This document shows positions 17,416-26,807 of a stretch of 64,000 nucleotides of DNA, in pieces. Position 1 is the stretch's first letter. Each line of letters starts with the position of its first letter. The DNA comes from Carboxylicivirga linearis (GTDB taxonomy: Bacteria > Bacteroidota > Bacteroidia > Bacteroidales > Marinilabiliaceae), in NCBI RefSeq assembly GCF_018271995.1, contig NZ_JAGUCO010000001.1, positions 62,001 to 126,000 on the forward strand, in the 5' to 3' direction. Both the position numbers and the translations under genes were made by a program. Below the pieces are notes generated by a model. It saw only the letters and a list, made by a program, of their open reading frames with translations, was not told the DNA's origin and did no database searches.

Positions 17416-17773
17416 AGGTAGAAAATGGGTTGTGGTTTTTCAATTAATAATATAAAACTAGTAGATTTTTTAGAACATTACAATAAAATAAAGATAATGA
17501 TCCTGCATAGAAAAGTGCATAGTAGTGTTAATTTGTATTTTGTATAACTTGAAAAATAATAAGGCCTTTAAATGGCAAAGAATAGTTTGTTGCTACAATA
17601 ATAGACGAGGTTTACTCTTCAAAACTTAATTGCATAAAAACAGAATCAGTTTAAAGTATACAAGTGGATTATAGAATTAAAACCTTAAATAATAACATTG
17701 TTATCAATTATTTATAAGCATACATGTAATAAATAGTGATAATTGAATAATTAGGATATATTTTTAGTTATCA

Positions 17774-17806
17774 AGAAGTCTATGGTTAATGGACTTCTAT
17801 TTTTTA
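17774..17806 (+). terminator. Orphan terminator-like hairpin before a lipoprotein gene
   Basis: Stem AGAAGTC (17774-17780) with GACTTCT (17792-17798), 11-nt loop, followed by a T-rich ATTTTTTATTT. No plus-strand gene lies upstream; the neighbour at 17415 is on the minus strand. It is therefore either a leader attenuator for the gene at 17840 or the end of a short RNA. The rest of the 424-bp gap 17416-17839 is AT-rich, and I see no gene or clear two-box promoter in it. Confidence 0.5.
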
Positions 17807-17839
17807 TTTGGTGGTCTACACTTTCGAAAAAGTAAATTA

Positions 17840-19435
17840 ATGAGGTTGCAACTATTATATATCCTTTTATTAGTTCTTGTTTTTAGCTCTTGTGGAGTTA
17901 ACGACAGATCATTAAGTGTAATTAGTTTTAATATTCGCTACGATAATCCTGGAGATGGTATCAACAGTTGGGATAACAGAAAGGGTATTGCATTTTCATT
18001 TTTGGATAAGGAAAAACCTGATGTTATTGGATTTCAGGAGGTACTTCCACGACAATTGAAACACTTACAAGAACACCTTAAGGATTATACGAGTATTGCA
18101 GCAGGACGAGAAGATGGGAAAGACGCTGGTGAGATGACCCCCATATTTTTTAAAAAAGATAAGTTCGAATTAATTTCCTCTTCTCATTTTTGGTTGTCAA
18201 ATACTCCTGATATTCCTGGCAGTAAAAATTGGGGTACGCATTTTCCTCGCATCGTGACGTGGGTTCAGTTAAGAAACATAGAGAATGGATATATCTTTTA
18301 TGTTTTTAATACTCATTTTAGTCATATTAGTTCGTTTGCCAGAAACGAAAGTTCAGTTTTATTGTTAGACAAAATTCAGTTGTTAGCAGGAGATGCTCCG
18401 GTAGTTGTTACGGGCGATTTTAACGCTACATTTAATCAGGTTGCTTACCAAACATTAACCGATCATTGGATTGATCATTCGGCTTTGTGGGATTCAAGAT
18501 TTGAGAATCTTACAACCGATAATGAAACCGTAACAACCTTTAATGGTTTTAATGACAATACAGAAAAGATGATCATTGATCATATCTTGGTTAACGGCAT
18601 GTTTTTGGTTCAGTCATTTCGAACCTATCCTATTAAGAAAGGTGATACATTTATTTCTGACCATTTCCCCATAAAAGCAGTATTATCATTCCGTTTAAAT
18701 GAGAAATTAAGCGACAAAGAACCCAGAGAGTTAATCCCTTCATTGCAAGATCCTTTTTTTAATACAGATGGAATTGCTTTTGCAAAAAAAATGTCTGTAC
18801 CCATTGTTTTACCCGATAATTCGGCAAACATTTATTATACTCTCGACGGTTCAAAACCCGATACTGCTTCGCTTAAATATGACGAACCCATTGTATTAAA
18901 TAAAACAACAACTATTACTGCCTTTGCATTTAAAAAGCGCAAAAAACCATCAAATACTATCACTAAAACTTTTATAAAAAGAAGTAATGTAGAGTGTAAA
19001 GTTATAGATGTATCACCGAATAATGATAAGCTGACTGATGGCTTGTTTGACTTTCTGCAAGATAATAAACAAGGTGCTATTGATTTAAAAAATGGATGGT
19101 TAAAGTCTGATAGCAGTGAAGTTATTATGACCTGTAAACTTAATCGCATGACTCAAATTAGTGAGGTTTATCTATCTCACTTAAGTCGGCCCAATTTAGG
19201 AATACTTAGTCCCAAATCAATAGAAGTAAGTATCTCGAAAGACAATAAAAATTTTGAGATCTTCGGTTCTGTTTCGCTGGTTCCTTCAACAGATAAAGGT
19301 GAAAATCAAAAAAGTATTGAGTTAATAAGTGGTCAACAAACAGGTAGATACTTAAAGATTAGAATTGTTAATCCCGAAATTTCAATTGATAGTATACCAT
19401 CAAAATTGTTTATCGATGAAATTGTAATTATTTAG
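17840..19435 (+). CDS. Endonuclease/exonuclease/phosphatase-family lipoprotein with chitobiase-C-like and discoidin domains
   Basis: From ATG 17840 (531 residues) there is a lipoprotein signal with lipobox VFSSC (Cys18). Next comes an EEP domain (about 24-290) with motifs NIRYDN, GFQEV, GDFNA and SDHFP, the Mg-dependent DNase I/sphingomyelinase-type active site. A chitobiase C-terminal/Fn3-associated Ig-like segment follows (about 305-370, IYYTLDGSKPDT), then an F5/8 type C (discoidin-like) domain to the end. The last two modules usually form the tail of Bacteroidota GH20 hexosaminidases. Likely cell-surface phosphodiesterase with glycan binding; substrate unknown. The earlier ATG at 17789 lies in a hairpin and would mask the signal peptide. 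Confidence 0.88.
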   Translation: MRLQLLYILLLVLVFSSCGVNDRSLSVISFNIRYDNPGDGINSWDNRKGIAFSFLDKEKPDVIGFQEVLPRQLKHLQEHLKDYTSIAAGREDGKDAGEMTPIFFKKDKFELISSSHFWLSNTPDIPGSKNWGTHFPRIVTWVQLRNIENGYIFYVFNTHFSHISSFARNESSVLLLDKIQLLAGDAPVVVTGDFNATFNQVAYQTLTDHWIDHSALWDSRFENLTTDNETVTTFNGFNDNTEKMIIDHILVNGMFLVQSFRTYPIKKGDTFISDHFPIKAVLSFRLNEKLSDKEPRELIPSLQDPFFNTDGIAFAKKMSVPIVLPDNSANIYYTLDGSKPDTASLKYDEPIVLNKTTTITAFAFKKRKKPSNTITKTFIKRSNVECKVIDVSPNNDKLTDGLFDFLQDNKQGAIDLKNGWLKSDSSEVIMTCKLNRMTQISEVYLSHLSRPNLGILSPKSIEVSISKDNKNFEIFGSVSLVPSTDKGENQKSIELISGQQTGRYLKIRIVNPEISIDSIPSKLFIDEIVII

Positions 19436-19437
19436 AT

Positions 19438-20235
19438 TTACTTTTCTACTTCAACAAGATATCCGCTGTGGCGACGAATATTAATTACTCTATCGTTATC
19501 AAATAAAAGATATTGACCTTTAATTCCTTGTAAGGTTCCTTCTATAGACGCTTCCTTATCAAATGTAACCGATTGTGGTTTTATTGGAAACTGTAAAACA
19601 GGGTAATTTAATTCCCATAGCTTTTCCTCTTGAAAAGCATATTTTTGCAATTCTTTTGGTAAAAGATCAATAGCTCTATTTTTTTCGCTCAATAGATTAA
19701 TCTCTTCTGCCAAAATATTTTTCAACATACTTCTCCAATTAGTTTTATCAGAAAAGTGTTGTTTTAAATATGACTCTATTACACCTGCTATATGTCTGTT
19801 AGGAGTTTCGGCAATAATCATTGCGTTCCAGGCTCCCTGATCTATCCAACGCGTGGGTATTTGTGTATTTCTTGTTATACCAACTTTAATACCTGATGCT
19901 ACAGCCAGATATACATAATGAGGAATAAGGCAGTGCGATTCGGCCCATTCCTGATCACGTGACTCACCCAGATGAGCTCTGCACAATTCCGGTCTTAACA
20001 CACACTCTTCAGCTTCGGGTGCTGTTTGAAAGCAATTGTAGCAAAACCCTTGTCCAAACGATTTTGATGTCACCTTTCCACAGGCAATACAATTAATTTG
20101 GTTTTTGTAGGTTAGCTTTAATGGCTTTCCAACGAACTCATTTAAATTGATGGTAGTATCTTTCATCACCATTTGGTATTGAATTGTGTCACCATCAATA
20201 CTAGTGCGCATCTTAAGTAAGTTACCTTCAGCCAT
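19438..20235 (-). CDS. DUF2797 protein (GIY-YIG-like fold, zinc binding)
   Basis: A 265-residue protein. Residues about 45-75 hold two CxxC pairs (NCIACGK and FCYNCF), followed by further Cys and His, and then HYVYLAVASGIKVGITR with RWIDQGAWNAMIIAE. This is the DUF2797 core, which resembles GIY-YIG nuclease-fold segments. No experimentally defined function is known to me. Its start overlaps the U32 gene by 8 bp, so the two are translationally coupled, the last pair of the operon GT4 / LTA-synthase-like / U32 / DUF2797. Confidence 0.85.
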   Translation of the reverse strand: MAEGNLLKMRTSIDGDTIQYQMVMKDTTINLNEFVGKPLKLTYKNQINCIACGKVTSKSFGQGFCYNCFQTAPEAEECVLRPELCRAHLGESRDQEWAESHCLIPHYVYLAVASGIKVGITRNTQIPTRWIDQGAWNAMIIAETPNRHIAGVIESYLKQHFSDKTNWRSMLKNILAEEINLLSEKNRAIDLLPKELQKYAFQEEKLWELNYPVLQFPIKPQSVTFDKEASIEGTLQGIKGQYLLFDNDRVINIRRHSGYLVEVEK

Positions 20236-21496
20236 TGGATTGATTATTTAATGTTTCGGTTAGTTTATACAATTTATCTGAACGTCTGATTTTAACATCA
20301 ACTGGCATGCTAAAGCGCTCTCCTTTTTTTGTTTCTTCAACAGGATTGAGATCCACTCTGATTTCGGATACTTTCATTTGAACAACACCTGTAGTAGGGC
20401 CTGTTATCAAAATTTCATCGCCAACTTTCAGGTTTTGTGTTTCCATCAAGAATTCAGCTACTCCCAATTTTGGAAAATAATTCATTCCTTTCCCAATATA
20501 GGTCTTCTTTTTTGTGGCTCTTGAACCGTAGTTATGACTCCATTCTCCTAGGCGCTGTCCCATGTAATATCCATCCCAGAAACCACGGTTAAATACCTCT
20601 GAAAGTTTGGTATCCCATTGCTGTATCTTCTCTTCTCCATAGGTTCCGTCTAAAACAGCAGAAATGGCTTCGCTATAGCTCTGGCAAACATTCTTAACAT
20701 ACTCAGCCGATCGTGCACGTCCTTCAATTTTAAATACTCTTACGCCGGCATCAATCATTTTATTCAGAAAATGAATGGTTTTCAAATCTTTTGGCGACAT
20801 GATGTATTCATTCTCCAGACTCATTTGCATGCCCGATTCTTTCTCTGTTACATCATATCCTCTTCTGCACGGTTGCAGGCACCCCCCACGGTTAGCTGAC
20901 GAATTTAACTGATGAAGACTAATGTAGCACTTACCCGATGTTGCCATGCATAATGCGCCATGGGCAAACATTTCAATTTGAATCAACTCACCTTTTGGTC
21001 CTCTAATGTCTTCTTCAACAATTGCCTGGTGGATACTTTTAACCTGATCCATATTTAATTCGCGAGCCAATACTACTACATCAGCAAAATGACTATAGAA
21101 TTTTAATGTTTCAACATTAGAGATATTCACTTGTGTAGAAATATGTACTTCAACTCCTATTTGATGAGCATAATTAATGGCTGCCTGATCTGATGCAATA
21201 ATTGCAGTTACTTCCATTTCCTTTGCAACATCAATAATCTCGCGCATCAACGAAAGTTCATTATTAAAAATAACCACATTAACAGTTAGATAGGTTTTAA
21301 TGCCATTTTCTTTGGCGATGCTAACTATCTTTCTTAAATCTTCGGTACTGAAGTTATTTGATGAGCGCGAACGCATATTTAGCTGTTCAATACCAAAATA
21401 AACAGAATCGGCTCCCCCTTGAATAGCTGCCTGTAATGACTCATAAGATCCAACCGGCGCCATTACCTCAAAATCTTCCCTTTTCAATCCTTTCAT
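20228..21496 (-). CDS. U32 family protein (TrhP/RlhA-like RNA hydroxylation)
   Basis: U32 'peptidases' YegQ (TrhP) and RlhA are Fe-S proteins that hydroxylate a tRNA wobble uridine or a 23S rRNA cytidine using prephenate-derived chemistry. Seen here: MAPVGSYESLQAAIQGGADSVYFG at the start, the cysteine cluster GKCYISLHQLNSSANRGGCLQPCRR, and FKIEGRARSAEYVKNV. The C-terminal beta-barrel domain is also present (GDEILITGPTTGVVQMKVSEI). I start at ATG 21496 (422 residues), the usual N-terminus; ATG 21523 would overlap the preceding stop. Which RNA is modified cannot be told from sequence. Confidence 0.88.
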   Translation of the reverse strand: MKGLKREDFEVMAPVGSYESLQAAIQGGADSVYFGIEQLNMRSRSSNNFSTEDLRKIVSIAKENGIKTYLTVNVVIFNNELSLMREIIDVAKEMEVTAIIASDQAAINYAHQIGVEVHISTQVNISNVETLKFYSHFADVVVLARELNMDQVKSIHQAIVEEDIRGPKGELIQIEMFAHGALCMATSGKCYISLHQLNSSANRGGCLQPCRRGYDVTEKESGMQMSLENEYIMSPKDLKTIHFLNKMIDAGVRVFKIEGRARSAEYVKNVCQSYSEAISAVLDGTYGEEKIQQWDTKLSEVFNRGFWDGYYMGQRLGEWSHNYGSRATKKKTYIGKGMNYFPKLGVAEFLMETQNLKVGDEILITGPTTGVVQMKVSEIRVDLNPVEETKKGERFSMPVDVKIRRSDKLYKLTETLNNQSNG

Positions 21497-21503
21497 TGTA
21501 ATA

Positions 21504-23333
21504 CTATCTGCTTTTATGATCAAGCGAGAGCACTTGTAAATAAGCTTTCGCTTTCAAACTATCAACTGAATTTTGAGCATTTTCCATCCGGATAAAACGT
21601 CTCATTCTATTATCATAGACCTGATATAAACTGTCCTGAATGAATCCCATTGCATCCGGATAATCGAAGAATGCAAAACCATTTACCTCTTCGTCGAATA
21701 AGTTTTTGCTAAATGGGAAACCATCATCATTTATACCACACTGAGTTAACAAAGTTCGGGCCATATCGGTTTGACTACCTACCTTATTAATTATCGTATC
21801 TTTTACTGCCAAGGCTCCACCAGTCCATAACATAGGTATATGGAATCGCTCTTTTGTGTCATCGGTAAAGCGCTCCGGACCAGGAGTACTATGATCGGCC
21901 ATTAGAATAAACAAAGTGTTATTCCATAATCCGTTTTTCTTTACCTTATCAAAGAAATCACCTAAGCATTTATCGGTGTAAGCTACTGAATTATGGTATT
22001 TATCCTCAAACATTTGCACCATAGGGACGTCAAACGGCTCATGACTGCTAAGAGTAAAGTAAAAGTAGAAATATGGAGCCGTAGCACTTTGCATTTCGTC
22101 AGCTAAACGGTCAAAAGTATACTGATCGTGAACCCCCCATTTTTCTCCTTGATAATCCGATGGAAAATCGCTCATGGTTATTGTTCGCTTAAACCCGGCT
22201 TGTAGAACGAATGAATTCATATTTTTAAAACCCATATCTCCGCCGTACATGTACATAATGTCATTATAACCTGCTTCTTCAAATTGTTTCGGAAGAAATG
22301 ATAATGTTTCAGTTTTATCAGGCATGCGAATGATTGAGTAGGTTGGCATAACCTGATAACCTGCTATTGCAGCAACCAATCCTTTATCGGAACGAGATGA
22401 TGCTGAATAATAGTTAGAAAACAGAATGCCTTCTTTACAAAGCTTTGTGAAATTTGGCGATACAGCATGTCCACCCAATGGCTCAATTACATGAGCGGCA
22501 AAACTTTCAAGTAAAATAACTACAACGTTGGGCTTCTCAACAGCTAAAACAGAAGGGTAATGACCTGATTCTTTTTTAAGGTCAGAAAAAATCTTTTCAG
22601 CTTTTTCATCCTCCATAAAATGATAGTGCTTTTGGGTTGCATCTATCTTTTTTAGAGAATACATTAGGTTCCAGATAGGATTTAATGCTGATTGATTAGC
22701 AAAGCGCTGTGATGAGAAATAAGCGGCACCAGTGTTTAATGGAGCCACACCAACTCCGCCACGTATTGGAATTATTAATAAACCTCCTAAGAATAGTAAA
22801 ATAGGTAACTGAATACCAATTAGTTTCCAGTTGAGTTTGTATCTTGTTACAGTAGGGTTAACCAACTTTTTATAGCCTAAGATAAATAGGCCATTAATAA
22901 GAACAAATGAAACAAAGAAGCCAATGGACTGATGCCATTCTAAAGACCAAAGAACTACCTTAGGATCTTTTAAAAAGCTCATAGCTTCAGCGTCGATGTG
23001 TCTTCCCCAAAAAGAAAACAAATAAGTATCGCCTAACAGTAATCCGGTAAAAACAACAATAAGGCCAAAAGTAATCCAACTAATGAGTCGTGTACTAAAC
23101 TGACGTAAGGTAACAATGGATATAATCTGCCCCAAAACAACTAACATCATTAAATAACCAATGATGGAAATATCCATCCTTCCACCGTAAATAAATGATT
23201 GGAATAGGTTTTTGATGGTTGTGTCTTTTATGAAATCAGCATTAAAACCTATAAAAATTAGACGATGTAGAGCAAAAAATAGGATCCAGAATAAAATGGT
23301 TTTACTCCAAAAGATATAAAATTGTTTAACCAT
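21504..23333 (-). CDS. LTA-synthase-family phosphotransferase (alkaline phosphatase superfamily)
   Basis: A 609-residue protein with about five N-terminal membrane helices (first 200 residues) and a large periplasmic sulfatase-fold domain. Active-site elements: VVVILLESFAAHVIEPLGG (metal Glu), a nucleophile in SSRSDKGLVAA, HEPFDVP and the ADHSTPGPE metal site. The nucleophile is Ser315, where LtaS and most MdoB-like Bacteroidota proteins have Thr. Such enzymes transfer phosphoglycerol or phosphoethanolamine from phospholipids to glycans or lipid A. Operon: preceded by a GT4 (36 bp) and followed by the U32 gene (7 bp). Confidence 0.9.
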   Translation of the reverse strand: MVKQFYIFWSKTILFWILFFALHRLIFIGFNADFIKDTTIKNLFQSFIYGGRMDISIIGYLMMLVVLGQIISIVTLRQFSTRLISWITFGLIVVFTGLLLGDTYLFSFWGRHIDAEAMSFLKDPKVVLWSLEWHQSIGFFVSFVLINGLFILGYKKLVNPTVTRYKLNWKLIGIQLPILLFLGGLLIIPIRGGVGVAPLNTGAAYFSSQRFANQSALNPIWNLMYSLKKIDATQKHYHFMEDEKAEKIFSDLKKESGHYPSVLAVEKPNVVVILLESFAAHVIEPLGGHAVSPNFTKLCKEGILFSNYYSASSRSDKGLVAAIAGYQVMPTYSIIRMPDKTETLSFLPKQFEEAGYNDIMYMYGGDMGFKNMNSFVLQAGFKRTITMSDFPSDYQGEKWGVHDQYTFDRLADEMQSATAPYFYFYFTLSSHEPFDVPMVQMFEDKYHNSVAYTDKCLGDFFDKVKKNGLWNNTLFILMADHSTPGPERFTDDTKERFHIPMLWTGGALAVKDTIINKVGSQTDMARTLLTQCGINDDGFPFSKNLFDEEVNGFAFFDYPDAMGFIQDSLYQVYDNRMRRFIRMENAQNSVDSLKAKAYLQVLSLDHKSR

Positions 23334-23369
23334 GCAGATTGATAATAGATTAAGAAATTAAAATGGTGT

Positions 23370-24473
23370 TTATGACTTTATTCGGATTCCTTCCTCAAGA
23401 AATGATTCTATCTCATCAACCATTTTATCAACGGTGAAGTTATTAGCTACATGCTTCTTTCCTTCTAGTCCCATATCTCTATAGTTTTTATCTTCAATCA
23501 TTTTTAAGATACTACTCGATAATGCTTCGGGATCAGCAGGTGGAATGATTAAACCATGTTGTTGATCCTGCATTAACTCACTCACACCATTTACATTAGT
23601 GCTGATTACCGGAACGCCTGCAGACATGGCTTCCATTAAGGCATTGGGCATACCTTCAAAAAGTGATGGAAGAATAAATAAATCGGCCTTTTTCAATAAA
23701 GGGATTATATTTTCATGAAAACCAATTAGGAATACGTTTGATGATAATCCATTTCGTACGATTTGCTCATTTAGTTCTCGTTGCAATTTTCCTTTTCCAG
23801 CAATAAAAAAATAGGTGTCAGGGTGATTAATAACTACCTTCTTAGCAGCATCAATTAGGTAACGGAACCCTTTCTGAGTTGATAATCGGCCTGCTGAAAA
23901 GATAATAAAAGGATTTTCTGTTGAAGGTTTTAAGTATTCATTAAAATTAAATCCCTCTAAATCGTGGTTTTGACTTTCAACGCCATTATATATAACCTTT
24001 ACAAAATCTTTATCCCACCAACCGTAACTGTCATACTCCTTTTTAATTGAGTAGGTGTTAGTAATTATTCCATCGCAGAATGGAAGAAAACTAAATTTAT
24101 ATTTGATCGACTTATTGAGTAGTTGAACTCCCTGGCGACTATATACCAAACATTTAGATTTAAGAATTTTCTTAACCAAATATCCGGCAATTCGTACATC
24201 CCTATTCTGGCATCCAATAATTACATCAAATGCTTTTTGTTTATAGTATTGTTTTAGTTTTAATATACCTAATAGACTGAAGTCGGAATAAATATTAATC
24301 GGAAGCACCGGAAGGTTTTCGGCTTTGGAATGTTGCTCCAATAGGGAGTTTGCAGAACAGCCAATGTATACTTCATGTCCTCTCGAAATCAAATTCTTTG
24401 CGGTCATAAGCATCCATTTCTCTCCGCCACCCCATTTCGAGCGTCCTATGGAATTCAATAATAAAAGCCTCAT
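23370..24473 (-). CDS. Glycosyltransferase family 4
   Basis: GT-B fold, 367 residues. N-terminal acceptor domain with NSIGRSKWGGGEKWMLMTAKNL. C-terminal nucleotide-sugar domain with SAGRLSTQKGFRYLIDAAKK and the E-x7-E element PSLFEGMPNALMEAMSAGVP. It probably adds a sugar to an LPS core or surface glycan at the cytoplasmic face. First gene of a minus-strand operon that continues to the LTA-synthase-like gene. Donor and acceptor unknown. Confidence 0.92.
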   Translation of the reverse strand: MRLLLLNSIGRSKWGGGEKWMLMTAKNLISRGHEVYIGCSANSLLEQHSKAENLPVLPINIYSDFSLLGILKLKQYYKQKAFDVIIGCQNRDVRIAGYLVKKILKSKCLVYSRQGVQLLNKSIKYKFSFLPFCDGIITNTYSIKKEYDSYGWWDKDFVKVIYNGVESQNHDLEGFNFNEYLKPSTENPFIIFSAGRLSTQKGFRYLIDAAKKVVINHPDTYFFIAGKGKLQRELNEQIVRNGLSSNVFLIGFHENIIPLLKKADLFILPSLFEGMPNALMEAMSAGVPVISTNVNGVSELMQDQQHGLIIPPADPEALSSSILKMIEDKNYRDMGLEGKKHVANNFTVDKMVDEIESFLEEGIRIKS

Positions 24474-24713
24474 TCCAATTATTCTTTCTTGTTTGTCATT
24501 TAAAAACAGAAAAAATTCACATTAAATTTTAGTGGATGTGAATTGTCTTTTTTTTGACAGTTAAGCTGCAAAATAAATGTATTAATATGAATAATAAGGT
24601 AGCTTTTTCAATTTTTCGCAAAGGAAAAATTAAAAACAATATAAAACAGTTGATTTCTATCAAGCATTTATGGTGTGGCAATAAGTATTTCGATAAGTTC
24701 AATTTCATTTTCT

Positions 24714-24721
24714 TACCTTTG
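24714..24721 (+). promoter_or_regulatory. -7 box (TACCTTTG) before the GT2 gene
   Basis: Exact TAnnTTTG match 48 bp upstream of the ATG at 24770, with no clear -33 box. The 296-bp divergent gap 24474-24769 otherwise holds only AT-rich sequence and an unsupported short frame. Confidence 0.4.
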
Positions 24722-24769
24722 TTGAAAGGTAATTAGCTGCCTTTACGCACAAAATAAAATTATTCAATC

Positions 24770-25591
24770 ATGGTAGACAATTTGTCTGTAATAATAACAA
24801 CCTACAATAAAGAAGAATATTTGAGAAAAGTATTGTTAGGCTTCACAACTCAAATAAATAAGAACTTCGAAGTTGTTATTGCTGATGATGGATCAGGAAA
24901 TAAGACTAAAGATTTAATAAATTGGTTCACTGAGAACTCCAATTTAAGCATTAAACATGTCTGGCATGAGGATAATGGTTTCCGTAAATGTGAAATTTTA
25001 AATAAGGCGATAGTAGAAAGTACATATGATTATTTACTATTTACGGATGATGATTGCATTCCAAGAGCTGATTTTGTAGATGTACATTTAAAAAATGCTC
25101 AGAAAGGACGCTTTCTAAGTGGAGGTTACTTAAAATTGAATAAAGAAGTTACCGATTCTGTCCTGGATGAAAATATTATCTCTCAGGAAATATTCAGGAA
25201 AAAGTGGTTGCTTCAACATGGGCAAGAAAAGAGTTATAAATTGGGGAAAGTTTCTCGTAATAAAATATACACTCTTTTTATGAACCTTATCACATTTACC
25301 AAACCAACATGGAATGGTCATAATGTTAGTGGGTTCAAATCAGATATCATAAGTGTAAACGGCTATAATGAAGATATGTTTTATGGTGGTTTGGACAGGG
25401 AATTAGGAGAACGTTTAGTAAATAAGGGTATTGTGGGAAAGCAGGTTCGCTATAAAGCAATTTGTGTGCATCTCGACCATCCAAGGCCCTATAGAAATAG
25501 AGAACTGCTTTTAAAAAACAGAGCCAGAAGAAAGCAAGTAAGAGAAGAAAATATAGTATGGGCTGATAATGGAATTGATAAATATAAATAG
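24770..25591 (+). CDS. Glycosyltransferase family 2 with GT7-like C-terminal part
   Basis: A 273-residue GT-A enzyme. It starts SVIITTYNKEEYLRKVL, has the nucleotide-binding VVIADDGSG and the DxD-type metal motif FTDDDC (about residues 94-99), and in the C-terminal half MFYGGLDRELGERLVNKG. That last segment is the Glyco_transf_7C-like acceptor helix seen in LPS-core and chondroitin-type transferases. Likely adds a hexose or N-acetylhexosamine to a surface glycan. It is transcribed opposite to its neighbours, with its own promoter-like box. Confidence 0.9.
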   Translation: MVDNLSVIITTYNKEEYLRKVLLGFTTQINKNFEVVIADDGSGNKTKDLINWFTENSNLSIKHVWHEDNGFRKCEILNKAIVESTYDYLLFTDDDCIPRADFVDVHLKNAQKGRFLSGGYLKLNKEVTDSVLDENIISQEIFRKKWLLQHGQEKSYKLGKVSRNKIYTLFMNLITFTKPTWNGHNVSGFKSDIISVNGYNEDMFYGGLDRELGERLVNKGIVGKQVRYKAICVHLDHPRPYRNRELLLKNRARRKQVREENIVWADNGIDKYK

Positions 25592-25626
25592 AAAATTAAA
25601 TCTGGTTGAAAAGTTGCAATAAACTA

Positions 25627-26745
25627 TTAATTGTTCTGAACGGCCTTTTCAACTAAAGTGTACAACTTCTTAATTTGTTTGACTCTGTTATAGTTATCAA
25701 GTGCATGGTCGCGTCCATTTAAGCCCATTGTTTTGGCCTTTTCAGGATCTTTACAAAGTAAAATAAGGTAGTCAGCCATTTTGTTTTCGTCTTTTTCTTC
25801 AACTAAATAGCCTGTTTCTCCGTGTATAACAGCTTCCTTTATCCCACCATGTAATGTGCTAACTATTGGTAATCCTGAAGCTGCAGCTTCTAATATACTT
25901 AAGGGCGTTCCTTCCATGTCTCCATTAGGTGCAATTATTGAGTGTTGAACATATGCCGTTGATGACTGCATTAAATCAGATATTTGTTTTTGATCTAAGA
26001 TACCTGTGAAGGTTACAGACTTGCTAATATTCAGGCTGGAGACTAATTCACTACATTTCTCATACAAGCCGGATTTTTTTCCCACCATGGTTAATGTTGC
26101 ATCAGGATATTCTTTTACAACTTTACTGAATGCCCGAATGGTATAGAGAGGACCCTTTTTTGAAGTGAATCGACCAACTGCAAGAAATTTTCTATCTGTA
26201 ATTACTTCTGATACTGGTTTAAATTGAGTCGTATCAATTCCATAAGGGATTAGTTGAATTTTTTCTTCTGGAGCACCAATACTCATTAAACGTTTTTTCA
26301 TTTCGTTTGAAACAACAACTATGTAAGTGGCATAATCAAATAGTCTCTGATATTTCTTTTTGTAATTCTTTAGTATTTTAATATCAGTTGCATCGTGTCC
26401 ATGAAAGATTGCAATAAGAGGGATGTTTAATTTCTTACAAACTGGAACCATATGAGAAGCAGACATTCCATAATTGGAAAATACACAATCAATATTATTT
26501 TTTTGCAGGTGTTTTTTTAGGCCATAGGTACTAAAAAAGTTATTTCTACCGATGAAGATCTTAGAAAATTTATGCATTACCCATAAAAACCTGGAATATA
26601 TTAAAGTATTATCTTCCTTTCTTTCGGGTAAACGTCCTGTATGTATTGTATCAATATCTGCGTATTTAGATAATCCGCTTATGATGTTTCGGATAAATGT
26701 TTCTGAGTAAGCGTATTTTTCCGATCTGGTAATGCATATTTTCAT
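25627..26745 (-). CDS. Glycosyltransferase family 4 (WcaL/AmsK-like)
   Basis: A 372-residue GT-B enzyme with start KICITRSEKYAYSETFIRNI, GHDATD, an AVGRFTSKKGP-type donor loop, and the motif MEGTPLSILEAAASGLPIVS followed by GGIKEAVIHGETG. This combination is close to the colanic acid/amylovoran transferases WcaL/AmsK. Probably builds an exopolysaccharide or O-chain repeat. It is convergent with the GT2 gene, 35 bp apart. A -7-like box lies 55 bp upstream. Confidence 0.9.
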   Translation of the reverse strand: MKICITRSEKYAYSETFIRNIISGLSKYADIDTIHTGRLPERKEDNTLIYSRFLWVMHKFSKIFIGRNNFFSTYGLKKHLQKNNIDCVFSNYGMSASHMVPVCKKLNIPLIAIFHGHDATDIKILKNYKKKYQRLFDYATYIVVVSNEMKKRLMSIGAPEEKIQLIPYGIDTTQFKPVSEVITDRKFLAVGRFTSKKGPLYTIRAFSKVVKEYPDATLTMVGKKSGLYEKCSELVSSLNISKSVTFTGILDQKQISDLMQSSTAYVQHSIIAPNGDMEGTPLSILEAAASGLPIVSTLHGGIKEAVIHGETGYLVEEKDENKMADYLILLCKDPEKAKTMGLNGRDHALDNYNRVKQIKKLYTLVEKAVQNN

Positions 26746-26799
26746 TTATATATGGATATATAGTTAGTGTACGATTGTAATATTGATTGTGAAATGCAA

Positions 26800-26807
26800 C
26801 AAACTTA
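26800..26807 (-). promoter_or_regulatory. -7 box (TAAGTTTG) before the WcaL-like gene
   Basis: On the minus strand TAAGTTTG, exact TAnnTTTG, 55 bp upstream of the ATG at 26745. No -33 box seen. The surrounding gap 26746-26974 has no gene I can support. Confidence 0.35.

Noticed and set aside
24554-24736. 60-codon frame in the GT4-GT2 divergent gap
   Set aside because: Lys/Asn/Ile-rich with no signal, domain or clear start context; it overlaps the probable promoter of the GT2 gene.
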